Below are positions 53,549 through 64,000 of a stretch of 64,000 nt of DNA, one piece after another. Source of the stretch: Brachycybe producta (taxonomy: Eukaryota; Arthropoda; Diplopoda; Playtdesmida; Andrognathidae); assembly GCA_036925085.1 (NCBI GenBank), contig JAUPFP010000026.1:3193058-3257057 (forward strand). The letters run 5' to 3'. The position numbers were made by a program, and so were the translations under genes. A model generated the notes under the pieces. That model saw only the letters and a list, made by a program, of their open reading frames with translations. It had not been told where the DNA came from and made no database searches. Position 1 is the stretch's first letter. Every line of letters starts with the position of its first letter.

Positions 53549-54470
53549 ACGTACACACTTGTGCGCCTGTGTACGCACACGTACACACTTGTGCGCCTGT
53601 GTACGCACACGTACACACTTGTGCGCCTGTGTACGCACACGTACACACTTGTGCGCCTGTGTACGCACACGTACACACTTGTGCGCCTGTGTACGCACAC
53701 GTACACACTTGTGCGCCTGTGTACGCACACGTACACACTTGTGCGCCTGTGTACGCACACGTACACACTTGTGCGCCTGTGTACGCACACGTACACACTT
53801 GTGCGCCTGTGTACGCACACGTACACACTTGTGCGCCTGTGTACGCACACGTACACACTTGTGCGCATGTGTACGCACACGTACACACTTGTGCGCATGT
53901 GTACGCACACGTACACACTTGTGCGCCTGTGTACGCACACGTACACACTTGTGCGCCTGTGTACGGACACGTACACACTTGTGCGCCTGTGTACGCACAC
54001 GTACACACTTGTGCGCATGTGTACGCACACGTACACACTTGTGCGCATGTGTACGCACACGTACACACTTGTGCGCCTGTGTACGCACACGTACACACTT
54101 GTGCGCCTGTGTACGCACACGTACACACTTGTGCGCATGTGTACGCACACGTACACACTTGTGCGCATGTGTACGCACACGTACACACTTGTGCGCATGT
54201 GTACGCACACGTACACACTTGTGCGCATGAGTAAGCACACGTACACTTGTGCGCATGTGTATGCAGGTGTACGCACACGTACACTTGTGCGCAGGTGTAT
54301 GCTGGTGTATGCACACGTACACACTTGTGCGCATGTGTATGCACACGTATACAATTGTGCGCATGTGTACGCACATGTACACACTTGTGCGCATGTGTAC
54401 GCACATGTACACACTTGTGCGCATGTGTTCGCACATGTACACACGTGTGCGCATGTGTATATAAACACAC
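53549..54470. repeat. 30-bp minisatellite, about 23 regular plus degenerate units
   Basis: The unit is GTACACACTTGTGCGCCTGT followed by GTACGCACAC. Units differ mainly at one site (CCTGT or CATGT), and the order of the two variants is patchy. It degrades after 54240. Open frames of 220-366 codons in several frames are artefacts of the 30-bp period. Confidence 0.97.
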
Positions 54471-55090
54471 ATGTATGTACTCATGTAGAGTACATGACAT
54501 AGGGGTATGGGTTTAAAATGAAAATACGTCGCATGTATTCTAATATACAAAAATAATAACAGCACATAAAAAGGAACACCCTAATAATCCTAATCCTAAA
54601 TAATAGAAAAGTCCCACCCTTTCGAATGCTACAACTGGAAAGAGGAAGAATCTCGATTTTTTGAAAAAAAAATTACGATTTTGAAAAATCGAAATTTTAT
54701 ATATCCAATCGCTCTAAAATTTCAATTTTCCAGTTTCATCGTCAGAATGTGTACATCATTTTAGGTCTGATGACATTTTATAGTAGGTGGCCCCGTTTTC
54801 GAGTTGTTCGACCCACAAACAATTATGACCAAAAACTCAAAAATTGTTTCTAAAAAATTCATAAAAAAATAACCCCTGGGTAAAAGTTTCTAATTTTTTG
54901 TCAGGAGCATCATATTGACCCACGGAATCAAATAAAAAATACTGCATGTCTTTACCTCATGCCGTTCTTGAGTTGTTCGACCCACTAAATCGGGTTCCGG
55001 ACACACACACACACACACACACACAGACATCCTTTTTTGCCCCTTTTCTTGCATGATCCATTGCTCTAAAGAGCAATGGAGGTCAAAAAG
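54471..55090 (+). mobile_element. CCTCCATTGC-family element body and 3' end
   Basis: It follows the minisatellite and matches 42500-43135 (ACATAGxxACATG..., TCGAATGCTACAACTGGAAA, TTCTTGCATGATC). It ends with hairpin CCATTGCTCTAAAGAGCAATGG at 55059-55080. Includes (CA)n at 55001-55024. Confidence 0.65.
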
Positions 55091-56655
55091 GCGTGTTTCA
55101 TGTATCACTCGGCTGTGCATAAAAGTGAACGTTTGGCTTGCTGGCAACTATAGCTAGGACTGGCATCTAGCTGGAAGAACCGGTGCAAGCGGTATTTGCC
55201 GGGTTGCCGAACGGGCCATGGAGTATGAGCCTGGAAATATCCTATAATGTCAAATAAAATCACCTCCTATTTTCCTCCGGAGTCCGGTACATAAAGCAAA
55301 AAAAAAATCCCCCACATGCTTAAATGAAGGATAACTATTCATAACTTCTCTCTATCTTCCAAAGACTAGCCATTTTCTGTACGTGCAACAGTCAGCCCAG
55401 GCTCTAGGGGTCATGGCGTCCCTAGCAGCAAAGTTAAATTTAGCGCCATAATATGGGCATGCAAAATGCAACAAATACACGCCTACTGCTATCACGGTAA
55501 CGTGTCACATTATGACAGGCCTTGTAGCTTCATCAATAGCCGCCATTTTCTGATATCAAAATTTTTTATTTCATGGCACCCCAGGCCCCATACAGAGCAG
55601 CGCTCCGATGCTTTGCATCGTGCCGGCCCTGGCAACAGTTGCTGTATAAAAACTGAGCCTCTTTTTTTGAACAGACTTATTATTTTTAAAGCAACTGACT
55701 AAATTCGGCACATTTTTACTGTCGAAAAAGCGTCGACCGATCCCGGTCGGTTAGGACCCGGCAAAGTGCGTCGGCAACCCGGGCCCACTTTTGGCCTAAC
55801 GTGGCCGAAAGTGGGCTGATTATGGTCAAAACTGGTCACGGTAGCCATACGTTGAGAACGGGTAACCCCCCCCCCCCCCCGGACACAATTATGACTTATT
55901 TGCTCCACTTTATTGATGAAGAAAATTCGAAAACAGAATAAATGTTTAGGAAGTTCAGCTACTGAAGCAATCCTCTGGCCTCACAATCTGACTTAGAACA
56001 TGAGTATGCTAGGTCGTATTACTCTTGTTTTTATCCATGCATTGTTAGAACTGTTTTTATAAAAATTACTGAATTACCAATAGTAACGCATTGTTACAAA
56101 CTTGCGTACCACTTATGCAAACTGTTAATTGTTATGAAATGTTTGGGCTATATTGGATTCCCTTCCACAATTCGGCTGAAATAAAAGTGTCATATGTAAG
56201 ACCGATTAAAAGTAACAAAACTGTATTCACTTGAATTAAGGTATATATTTGCGGATCTGGTATTTTTATACAAAAATATAAGGATAGATGCGTATTGTTG
56301 TACATGAATTACATTTGTATATTCAATATTTCCCTTCAATAACTAAATATAGAAATCATGATTGAAGATCGCATTTGCTTGGAAGGAGAAAAAAGAACTT
56401 GTAGAAAATATTGCTTCTTGAATCGGACTATTCCTATATGTGGAAATCACTCTCTCAGAATGTAGTGGATTCTTTATCGGTTGAGTTTTTTGGAAATTGC
56501 TTGTATAAATTGAATTTTTCTAATTATATAAATGGACGTGCTTTTGCTGTAGGCTAGTATAATTGTTTGACGTTATGTACTTTTTACATTTTGTTTGTTA
56601 TTTGGATGCACATAAGTTGTTTTAACTTCTTTGTATATCATTTCATATGTGAATG
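55091..56655. other. No gene seen; tail resembles a 3' untranslated region
   Basis: The block at 55700-55900 is GC-rich with a C16 run. From 55910 to 56655 the sequence is unique-looking and AT-rich, and ends at AATAAA (56658-56663) before the TTA array. No coding exon was found to go with it. Confidence 0.4.
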
Positions 56656-56663
56656 TGAATAAA

Positions 56664-56701
56664 ATATATTATTATTATTGTGATTATTATTATGATTATT
56701 G

Positions 56702-56776
<75 letters not shown>

Positions 56777-56794
56777 ATTATTATTATTATTATA

Positions 56795-56869
<75 letters not shown>

Positions 56870-56870
56870 A
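56664..56870. repeat. (TTA)n microsatellite, about 200 bp
   Basis: Near-pure ATT/TTA trinucleotides with a few TAATTA interruptions. Poly-Ile/poly-Tyr frames over it are not genes. Confidence 0.98.
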
Positions 56871-57023
56871 AATTAAAATAAAGTCTAGCGTCCATGTTTG
56901 CTACTTATCTATTTTCTATTTGTTGTTTGTATATTAAATTAAAGCTTACTATATACTGGTTTTTAAACCATTTTAAGCATTTAGATTGACTAATGTTATT
57001 ACTAACAATGCTAACTACCCTTA

Positions 57024-57617
57024 TACCTTGTACACACATGAGTTAAATGAATTCAAATTAAATGTGTTTAGGTGAATTATATGGAATCCAGTTAAAGACA
57101 GGAAATACTAAATCAATATTTAGTCAATATTTTATATATTATATTTAAGAATTAACTCAATATTTTGAGATTATTAACTGAATAAATTGAATTCGACATA
57201 TTGTTTGTTTGCCCTTCACAGGGGGCTCTGTAGAACACATTTATTATTTAAATGCATTTAAATTATCAGGTGTGTACTAGATATTAACTAAGTTTGCAAT
57301 CGACATTCCTAGAAAAAACTAACAGTTATATACACACCTGATAATTTAAATGCATTTGAATAATAAACGTGTTCTACAGAGCCCTCTGGGAAGGGAAAAC
57401 AAACAATATGTCGTCGAATTCAATTTATTTAGTTAATAATCTCAAAATATTGAGTTAATACTTAAATATAATATATAAACTATTGACAAAATATTAATTT
57501 TTGAAAATATTAATAATAAAGTCAATTTTTATTTGTTTCATGTCCTTAACTGGATTCCGTATAATTCACCTAAACACATTTAATTTGAATTCATTTAACT
57601 CAGGTGTGTAGAAGGTA
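57024..57617. mobile_element. PIF/Harbinger-like MITE, complete
   Basis: Long inverted ends TACCTTGTACACACATGAG and (reverse complement) TACCTTCTACACACCTGAG are flanked by TTA (57021-57023, 57618-57620). A 3-bp TWA duplication suits PIF/Harbinger. Relatives lie at 1212-2488, 60970-61272 and 63880-64000. Confidence 0.72.
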
Positions 57618-57929
57618 TTAGTTAGCAATTAGAATTTTAAAAGCTGGCCGTCAATATTCTAATGATTTAGCTAGTTTTCAACGAGTTATTATTAAGCAAA
57701 TTCGATTTTGACGTATTTTCGCGGTTTAAAATTAGTGTTTTCTTATATTTTTTCTAATTTTGTGATGAAAATAAAATAACATTTTGTCGTTATCTGATTT
57801 TAAATGTCCTAAATTTATTTGTTAACGAATTTTTCTTTTATATATTTTGTTTTGCATTTCTGCAAAATATGATTAAGCATGAGATGGTGGGAGGGGGGGG
57901 GGAATTCTGACAAAATGTGGCGACATTTG

Positions 57930-58329
57930 TGCGTTTAATATATTTTAGGCTAAAAAGATTGACACTGCTTATAGACATTTATTTCATATTTATTTTTATG
58001 GCGACCCCCCCTAGTTCATTGTGTAGGCTTTGGTTTAAATTTGACCCAACCTCCCCCTTGCTCCCTCCCCCCAAACTGTTTTATTTTTTTTTTTTTTTCA
58101 AGATTTGGCTGCAAGCCGCTTGCATCTGTATAGGCTAGGCTCTGAATTCTTAATTAAACAGAACCCAACCATAAAAGAAACATTGGGGGGAACGCGCGTG
58201 CGGTACTTTTAAGAGATGTTGGAGGGTTATTTAGCCCAGTGTAGACTGCCCTTCACAATAAAACGCGACAAGGCATATTTGGACTCCATGAAAAGTCTGC
58301 ACCTGCTTTTATGCCATACAAAGTGCATA

Positions 58330-58360
<31 letters not shown>

Positions 58361-59300
58361 TAAGCCTACACTTTCGAGTCTGAATTGCGCGGCACGTGCG
58401 GCTAACATTTTGCCACCCTCACCCTATACCCTCTCCCTTTCCCACCCGCTTTCCTCCCCCCTCCTAAAAACTTCCCTCAAACGTTCCTCATAACTGCTAT
58501 ATTGGTATTCCCACCCGTTGCACATGCAGGGAGCATTAACCAACCCTCATCTATATAGGCTAAGCATATAGAAAGGCCCCAAACCCTGTTTTTTTTTTCT
58601 TGCCCCACCGAGCAAGTCTGAACTTCTGTGTATGTGTTAGACGACAGGTGATGGTCGATTTGGACGACTGATTACCACCCTCCTGTATATCTCCTGAAGC
58701 AATTTACGCCACCCACCCCCTCCATCCAAAAACAACCCCACTCCCTTATTTCTTTGTGTCCATCAAAATGTAAAAGACTCGTATTGAGAGGAGGGGAAAA
58801 GGGAGGACGAGGGAGGAAGCCCTGGGTTTGCATTGCAGCTTCGACGTTCAAAATTTCTTTGTTGGAGGTTTTTTTTTTGCCATCCATAGTCTGATGGGCT
58901 TGGCAAATGTTGCACACAAACACCACAGATGGAACGAGCTCAACTACAAGACTCAACAAAGAGGAGGAGGGGGGACTCCTCCAATGCAAGCGTATCAGCC
59001 GGCCCTCTTAGCTCCTTAATATAGATTCATGCATAGGAACTTTTGATGTCATTTAATCCCCCCTTTTTCGATAATAATGACAACGGCTTTTTTTTTGAAC
59101 ATTTTTGAATATCTAATTTAAGTGATGGGAAATTTCATAAAATTTATTTTGTTGAAATATTTCATGAAATTTATTTTGTTGAATATTTCATGAAATTTAT
59201 GAAAAGTTGTGAAATATATTGAAATGTTGTAAAATTAGATTCTCATATCATCTTAAATCCATGAAATAAAATTAAATTCTAATTAAAATTCATGAAATAA
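57930..59300. other. Intergenic, no gene seen
   Basis: C-rich and T-rich patches, a short TA run (58337), and repeated ATTTCATGAAATTTAT words (59130-59200). No supported gene. Confidence 0.4.
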
Positions 59301-59302
59301 AA

Positions 59303-59845
59303 TTAGAGTTGGAGGAATCCTAAATTTTCTCGAATCCTTCATATAAGAATCCTAAATTATTCATTAAGAAGATACAAATAAATGAATTAATATTAAATAT
59401 GAAATTATTAATAATAAAAAAACAAGTGTGGCACTCAGGGTCGCCACAAGGTGATATTGGTGATCCGGGTACCACACCGAAATTTGCAACAATCACCGTT
59501 TTTTGTTTCTGAACGCTTCTATACTTTCGAAACCTAACCTTAAAAAACCTGTTAAAACTTTGGTAAAATTAGTTTTAACTCCAATGACGTTCAATAGAAG
59601 CGTTCACTAACAAAAGAAACCAGCGATTGTTGCAATCTGGATCACCAATATCAACCTTGTGGCGACCCTTGAGTGCTACACTTGTTTTTTTATTATTAAT
59701 AATTTAATATTTAATATTATTTCATTTATTTGTATCTTCTTAATGAATAATATAGGATTCTTATTATATGAAGGATTCGAGGGATTCGGAAAATTCGAGG
59801 GATTCGAGAACCTTTTAGGATTTGGATTCGATAAAATTTATGAAT
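59303..59845. mobile_element. Two GAATCC-family MITEs joined tail to tail
   Basis: 59303-59520 is the left half in plus orientation. 59521-59845 is a copy in minus orientation (TTAGTTTTAACTCCAATGAC, ATGAATAATATAGGATTC). Confidence 0.6.
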
Positions 59846-60126
59846 TTATTTACTGAACTGATCATCAAACTAAGTGGCCCATTGGGGAAAATGCCCCATT
59901 TCCAGATAAAGGAGACACAACATTATAATGACACATTATTTTTATTTTCATTGAGTGTTACTTCTATAGGACCTCAAAGGCTCAACGTTAACGCAGAAAT
60001 CATTGCGAGGTTTAAATGGAACAAAAAAGAACAATTGGAATACTTTTAAAATATCAGATTATTTTGCATAACAATCGCATTTCAACACATTTGTCCAAGT
60101 CAGAATTTTGTCTATAGATTTGGTTG

Positions 60127-60207
60127 TTACACCGGCCAGCTATAGAGGGACTATATTAATTCAGCTTGACAAGCTGAATTAATATAGTCCCTAGCTGGCC
60201 GGTGTAA
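60127..60207. repeat. Near-perfect 80-bp palindrome
   Basis: TTACACCGGCCAGCTA ... TTAATTCAGCTT mirrored with a single 4-nt difference (TAGA). Confidence 0.88.
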
Positions 60208-60969
60208 TCCTTGTTTATTGACAGACAAAGCAGAACGTACATGTATACTGCCAGATACGTTCATTCCATTGATATCAGTTTTTTTTGTTTTTGTTTTCGT
60301 TTTTGTTTTTGAATAGCATGTGGACAGAACCTATTTTTGGCATTTATACAATAACTATAACGCCATGGTCACAGAGGTTCAATCTTCCTCTTGTTAATTC
60401 AAAAACTGATCATGTGAAGTGATGGATTTCATTCAGTTAATCCAAGTTTTATTTCATTTCATCAATCTTAGCTTTAATTTTAATTTTAATTTTTTTTTTA
60501 TATATTTAGAAATCCACTTCAATATTTTCGAAGAGATTTTAGGAAAATTTAATGCTTTATACATGAGTTATTATTTAAAAATGACCAAAAAAACAAGCAA
60601 ACTGCTTACATATACAGTTTCAAAAGAAAACTAAACAAATCCCAACAAAAAAAGGATTGAACATCTGGGATGTCGACACTGTAAAACAGTCCAGGTTTGA
60701 CAAGCCAGAATATAGTCGATTTGAGATTGAATGTTTGTGGGTAACCTAACCTAACCTTATTTATGTGTTAATTTTCTCTTCTACTAATGAGTAAGAATCT
60801 TGTTTATTAAAAAAATCTAAAAACTTGGACACTTATTAAACTTTGGAGAAAAGGGATTAGAAAAAAATTGTGGTACAGTCATAGTTTAGGGGCCCCTTGC
60901 CACCCAAAACGTGCAAAAATTAGCATTTACATAAAGGTCTATGGCATTTTAAAAGTATTTATAGGTACC

Positions 60970-61272
60970 TATAATACCTAGTACGCACCTGATAATTTAA
61001 GTGCGTTTAAATAATAAACGTGTTCTACAGAGCCCTGTGAAAAGGGCAAACAACAATATGTCGAATTCAATTTATTCAGTTAATAATCTGAAAATATTGA
61101 GTTAATACTTAAATATAATACATAAACTATTGACACAAACTATTGATTTAGTATTTCAATTTAAAATATTAATAATAAAGTCAATTTTTAATTGATGTTC
61201 ATGTCCTTAACTGGATTCCGTATAATTCACCTAAACACATTTAATTTGAATTCATTTAATTTATGTCTGTAC
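60970..61272. mobile_element. PIF/Harbinger-like MITE, half copy
   Basis: It corresponds to the right half of 57024-57617 (GTGTTCTACAGAGCCCTGTG, TTAACTGGATTCCGTATAAT). Confidence 0.65.
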
Positions 61273-61668
61273 ACGTTATATGGGGTTAGTTTGCTTAAGC
61301 TAAGTTTGGTTAAGTTAAGGTATAGGCTTGTTGAAAAAAGGTCTGCGGTTTTGCGTAGACTCAAACTCAAGCTTGCCAAGATCTTTCCAGCGAGCTAGAT
61401 TTTTATTTAAATTGGCCATGGGTAGGTATACACTAGGATTTTGAAAAATTTATAACAATAACAAAAATTATTTCTCAACAAAAACCTCGACTTAACACGA
61501 AAACATAGTCAGTGCTCAAGAGCAAAGTAAAATCCAGGACATTTAGCATGTACCAATATTAATTTGTCAGGACACAGGGACAGATTTCTGAAAACCGGGT
61601 TGGTTTTAATGGCAAGATTATGTTGATTGGTGTATACAGGTAGGTCTTATGGTAGACTATGTTTTAAC

Positions 61669-62098
61669 TAGGGATGGGACATTAGAATCCTCGAATCCCG
61701 CAAATCTTGAAAAATATTCGAGATTCGAAAACTGGAATCTGCTCCTTTTTTTTTTTTTTCGAATCTTTCGAATTCTAACCTAAAAAAAAACTGTTAAAAA
61801 CTGGGGTAAAATTAGTTTCAACTCCATTGACGTCCAATAGAAGCGTTCACTAACAAAAAAACGGTGATTGTTGCAAATTTCGGTGTTGTACCCGGATCAC
61901 CACTATCACCTTGTGGCAACCCTGAGTGCCACACTTGTTTTTTATTATTAATAATTTAATATTTAATATTATTTCATTTATTTGTATCTTCTTAATGAAT
62001 AATATAGGATTCTTATATGAATTATTCGAGAGATTCGAGGGATTCAAGAACCTTTTAGGATTCGGATTCGAGAATATTTACGATTTGTCCCACCTCTA
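61669..62098. mobile_element. GAATCC-family hAT-like MITE with exact 8-bp TSD
   Basis: It begins TAGGGATGGGACATTAGAAT and ends CCCACCTCTA. GTTTTAAC flanks both sides (61661-61668, 62099-62106). This copy defines the family ends. Confidence 0.82.
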
Positions 62099-62179
62099 GT
62101 TTTAACCTTATCTGTTTTTTTTAAACTAAAAAAATTATAGAATCTATGGAAATATTTTTTTTTGCAAGAGTTTGATGAC

Positions 62180-62183
<4 letters not shown>

Positions 62184-62265
<82 letters not shown>
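62184..62265. repeat. (GA)n microsatellite
   Basis: About 40 GA dinucleotides, 790-870 bp upstream of the SNAG start codon. Confidence 0.97.
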
Positions 62266-62268
<3 letters not shown>

Positions 62269-62972
62269 AGGGTTGAGTTTGTCATGTTACAGAATTCAAT
62301 ATACTACAATATTTTTTATTTAAAAAAAGTAAATGTTTGAAGGGGGAAAGGACAGAGGCTTGGTCGTGCCATAGCATTAAATGGATTGAACAATGATTTC
62401 ATTGCAAAGGCAGTAGTTTTCAATATCCCATAGATACAGTGGGAGAGAGGATGGAATAAGAAGAGGAAGAGGAGGAGATGGTGGTGGGTTAGGAGTCTTT
62501 TCAATGTTGAGGGGGTTTTGAAAGAGAGGGGGGGGGGGAGAGAAGTTATGAATTGGTCTTTGAAAAAAGAGGGAGAGAAGAAGGGGGGTGTGGGGGCTTA
62601 GAATATTTAAGGGGTGCTGTTATGAAAGTGAAGCTCAATTGAAGCATGAATCCACGTGCTTTAACTGAAGCATAGACCCGCATAAAAATTGCACGCTTGC
62701 ACCTGTCCTCAACCAAGAAAGACTTCTGATTGGTTGATAACAAAGCTAAAGTGGTGACCGCATATATGAGAACACTTGAGCTACAAAACTCCTTCTGATT
62801 GCTAACGGTCTCTCATTTTCTAGTCTACACTGTCACTGAGAACATACTTACTACAACAACTTGGAAAAACCGTGATTTTCGAATTTAGAGCTGTCAGTTA
62901 ATTTTTTTTTATCGCCTCAGTTGTTTAACTTTTCGACAAGAGGATTGTGGTCATCATCATCATCATCATCGC

Positions 62973-62980
62973 TATATAAA
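62973..62980 (+). promoter_or_regulatory. Candidate TATA box of the SNAG gene
   Basis: TATATAAA lies 70-77 bp before the ATG at 63050, so transcription would start near 63003-63010 with a 5' leader of about 45 nt. There is no experimental support; AT-rich DNA gives such matches by chance. Confidence 0.4.
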
Positions 62981-63049
62981 TAATATTTTTTGTGCAAAAC
63001 AAGCAAAGAGAAAAATCACACTTCTGATTTTTACTTGGAATTATTCATC

Positions 63050-63131
63050 ATGCCACGAGCATTTCTTATTAAGAAACATTCAACGACAAAACGGAAAATT
63101 AATGTGGTTGATGAGGACTTTTCTGTTCATG
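63050..63131 (+). CDS. First coding exon of a SNAG-domain zinc-finger gene (Snail/Ovo type)
   Basis: ATG opens MPRAFLIKKHSTTKRKIN, 27 codons plus one base, then donor CATG|gtacat; without splicing a stop follows two codons later. MPR-x-FL-(V/I)-KK is the SNAG repressor motif found at the extreme N-terminus of Snail/Slug, Scratch, Gfi1 and Ovol proteins, where it recruits LSD1-type corepressors. Ovol1 begins MPRAFLVKK and Slug MPRSFLVKKH, so both families fit. A short first coding exon of about 27 codons matches vertebrate Snail genes. The zinc fingers lie beyond the window. Confidence 0.7.
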
Positions 63132-63204
63132 GTACATAACTTTTTTTTTTAAAAAAAGAAATCTATATTTTTTTATCTATTTTTTCGTTTAGGTCTTGTT
63201 GTCA

Positions 63205-63566
63205 TTGGGAGGTGAAAATTGGGACGGATTAAAAGGATGAACAGGATGAACATTCGGAGAGTAACTCTTAAAACCCAAAAGTGAATACTTGTAGAATTGG
63301 ATGAACACTATACTTTTTTACGTTAAATTGAGTTTGTTGCAGGGGGGGGGGGGGGTCTGGGCGATGGGTGGGGGGCACTGTTCCTCCAGATTGTAAAAAA
63401 ATTGATTTAAAACATGAATTTGTGTGTTCATCTTTTGGTTCTTCCCCAAGGTTTTTGTGTTCATCCATTGATATAGGCATTCTCTTTCAGGTTTTACGAT
63501 TATACAAATGATTTTTCATCCGTTCATATCCCGTTCATCGGTTCATCCTTTTATCCTTACCCCTTG
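63205..63566. mobile_element. Foldback MITE related to 34566-35072
   Basis: AAAAGGATGAACAGGATGAACAT at the left is mirrored by ATGAACGGG-type words at the right (CCCGTTCATCGGTTCATCC). A G-run (63341-63356) replaces the GGTTAGG centre. It lies in the first intron of the SNAG gene. Confidence 0.55.
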
Positions 63567-63768
63567 AAAATTTAAGCTTTTATTTTTGGCAGATTTCAAC
63601 TGGTTCAATTTTTCACCAGTTTGAAATAATCAAAAAGTTCAAAAAAAAAAATTTGTTTTGCTCCAATGGAAACAAGGCCAAAAGATGTAATGTTAAATTG
63701 TATTTAGCATGCAATCAATCTGCCTATATACCAAGCATATAGAGCGTTTTAGATCTTTATACAAAATA

Positions 63769-63844
63769 TTTTTTCACTCAACTGTTGTCTTAATTGTGGT
63801 ATATATAACCACAATTAAGACGACAACAGTTGAGTGAGAAAAAA
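63769..63844. repeat. Near-perfect palindrome
   Basis: TTTTTTCACTCAACTGTTGTC and TTAATTGTGGT are mirrored around ATATAT, with one 3-nt offset. Confidence 0.85.
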
Positions 63845-63879
63845 GATTTATTTAGTACTAAACTCACCAACTTTAGATG

Positions 63880-64000
63880 ACATTTTTAGGTGAATTATAC
63901 ACGGAATCCAGTTAAGGACATGAACCCAAATAAAAATTGACTTTAATTATTAATATTTTAAATTGAAATACTAAATCAATATTTTGTGTCAATAGTTTCT
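63880..64000. mobile_element. PIF/Harbinger-like MITE, running off the window
   Basis: AGGTGAATTATACACGGAATCC and GACATGAACCCAAATAAAA match the left arm of 57024-57617; the rest lies beyond the end. Confidence 0.65.

Noticed and set aside
53400-54565. Open frames of 220-366 codons on both strands (His/Cys/Thr-rich repeats)
   Set aside because: They exist in several frames at once over a 30-bp array with no stop codon in the unit. This is tandem-repeat geometry, not coding selection.
56638-56937. Poly-Ile / poly-Tyr open frames
   Set aside because: Translations of the TTA microsatellite.

Overview
This is a repeat-rich animal genome window, almost certainly from an arthropod. Three things point there: an insect/crustacean-type gustatory receptor, TTAGG-type repeats (the common arthropod telomere motif) and spliced genes with long AT-rich introns full of small DNA transposons. 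I cannot name the species.

Three genes can be supported, all on the + strand. (1) 10661-26254: nine coding exons of a TOX-family HMG-box gene. All exon junctions agree in phase, giving 556 residues ending at a TGA; the 5' coding end was not found. (2) 36620-48661: a complete four-exon, 452-residue, seven-membrane-segment gustatory receptor with the family's C-terminal TY-x5-QF signature. (3) 63050-63131: the first coding exon of a SNAG-domain (Snail/Ovo-type) zinc-finger gene, with a TATA box upstream. The rest of that gene lies beyond the window. Nothing suggests that the three genes act together.

The rest is mostly transposon-derived. Many elements can be delimited from inverted termini and target-site duplications (TSDs) in the sequence: hAT-like elements with 8-bp TSDs (496-1135, 5071-5804, 15422-16045, 29475-29740, 31070-31348, 33316-33552, 33747-34220, 34566-35072, 36201-36524, 49043-49450, 61669-62098), a Tigger/pogo-like element (12017-13042) holding a TTAA-flanked piggyBac-like MITE (12198-12955), a PIF/Harbinger-like element (57024-57617), a solo LTR (1652-2336), Helitron-like ends (8.3, 24.5, 25.2, 41.6 and 43.2-44.0 kb), decayed mariner/Tc1 transposases (6.9-7.3, 22.9-24.0, 46.5-47.1 kb) and a Penelope-like terminal motif (47.8 kb).

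The most unusual theme is a group of foldback elements whose arms are short tandem repeats (32-bp units at 0.5-1.1 and 15.4-16.0 kb; 21-bp units at 40.0-40.8 kb). Several carry telomere-like TTAGG/TTTGG tracts in the middle. A 30-bp, largely alternating purine-pyrimidine minisatellite at 53.5-54.5 kb also belongs to a mobile family, seen again at 42.2-43.1 kb. The long open frames over these arrays are artefacts of repeat units divisible by three.
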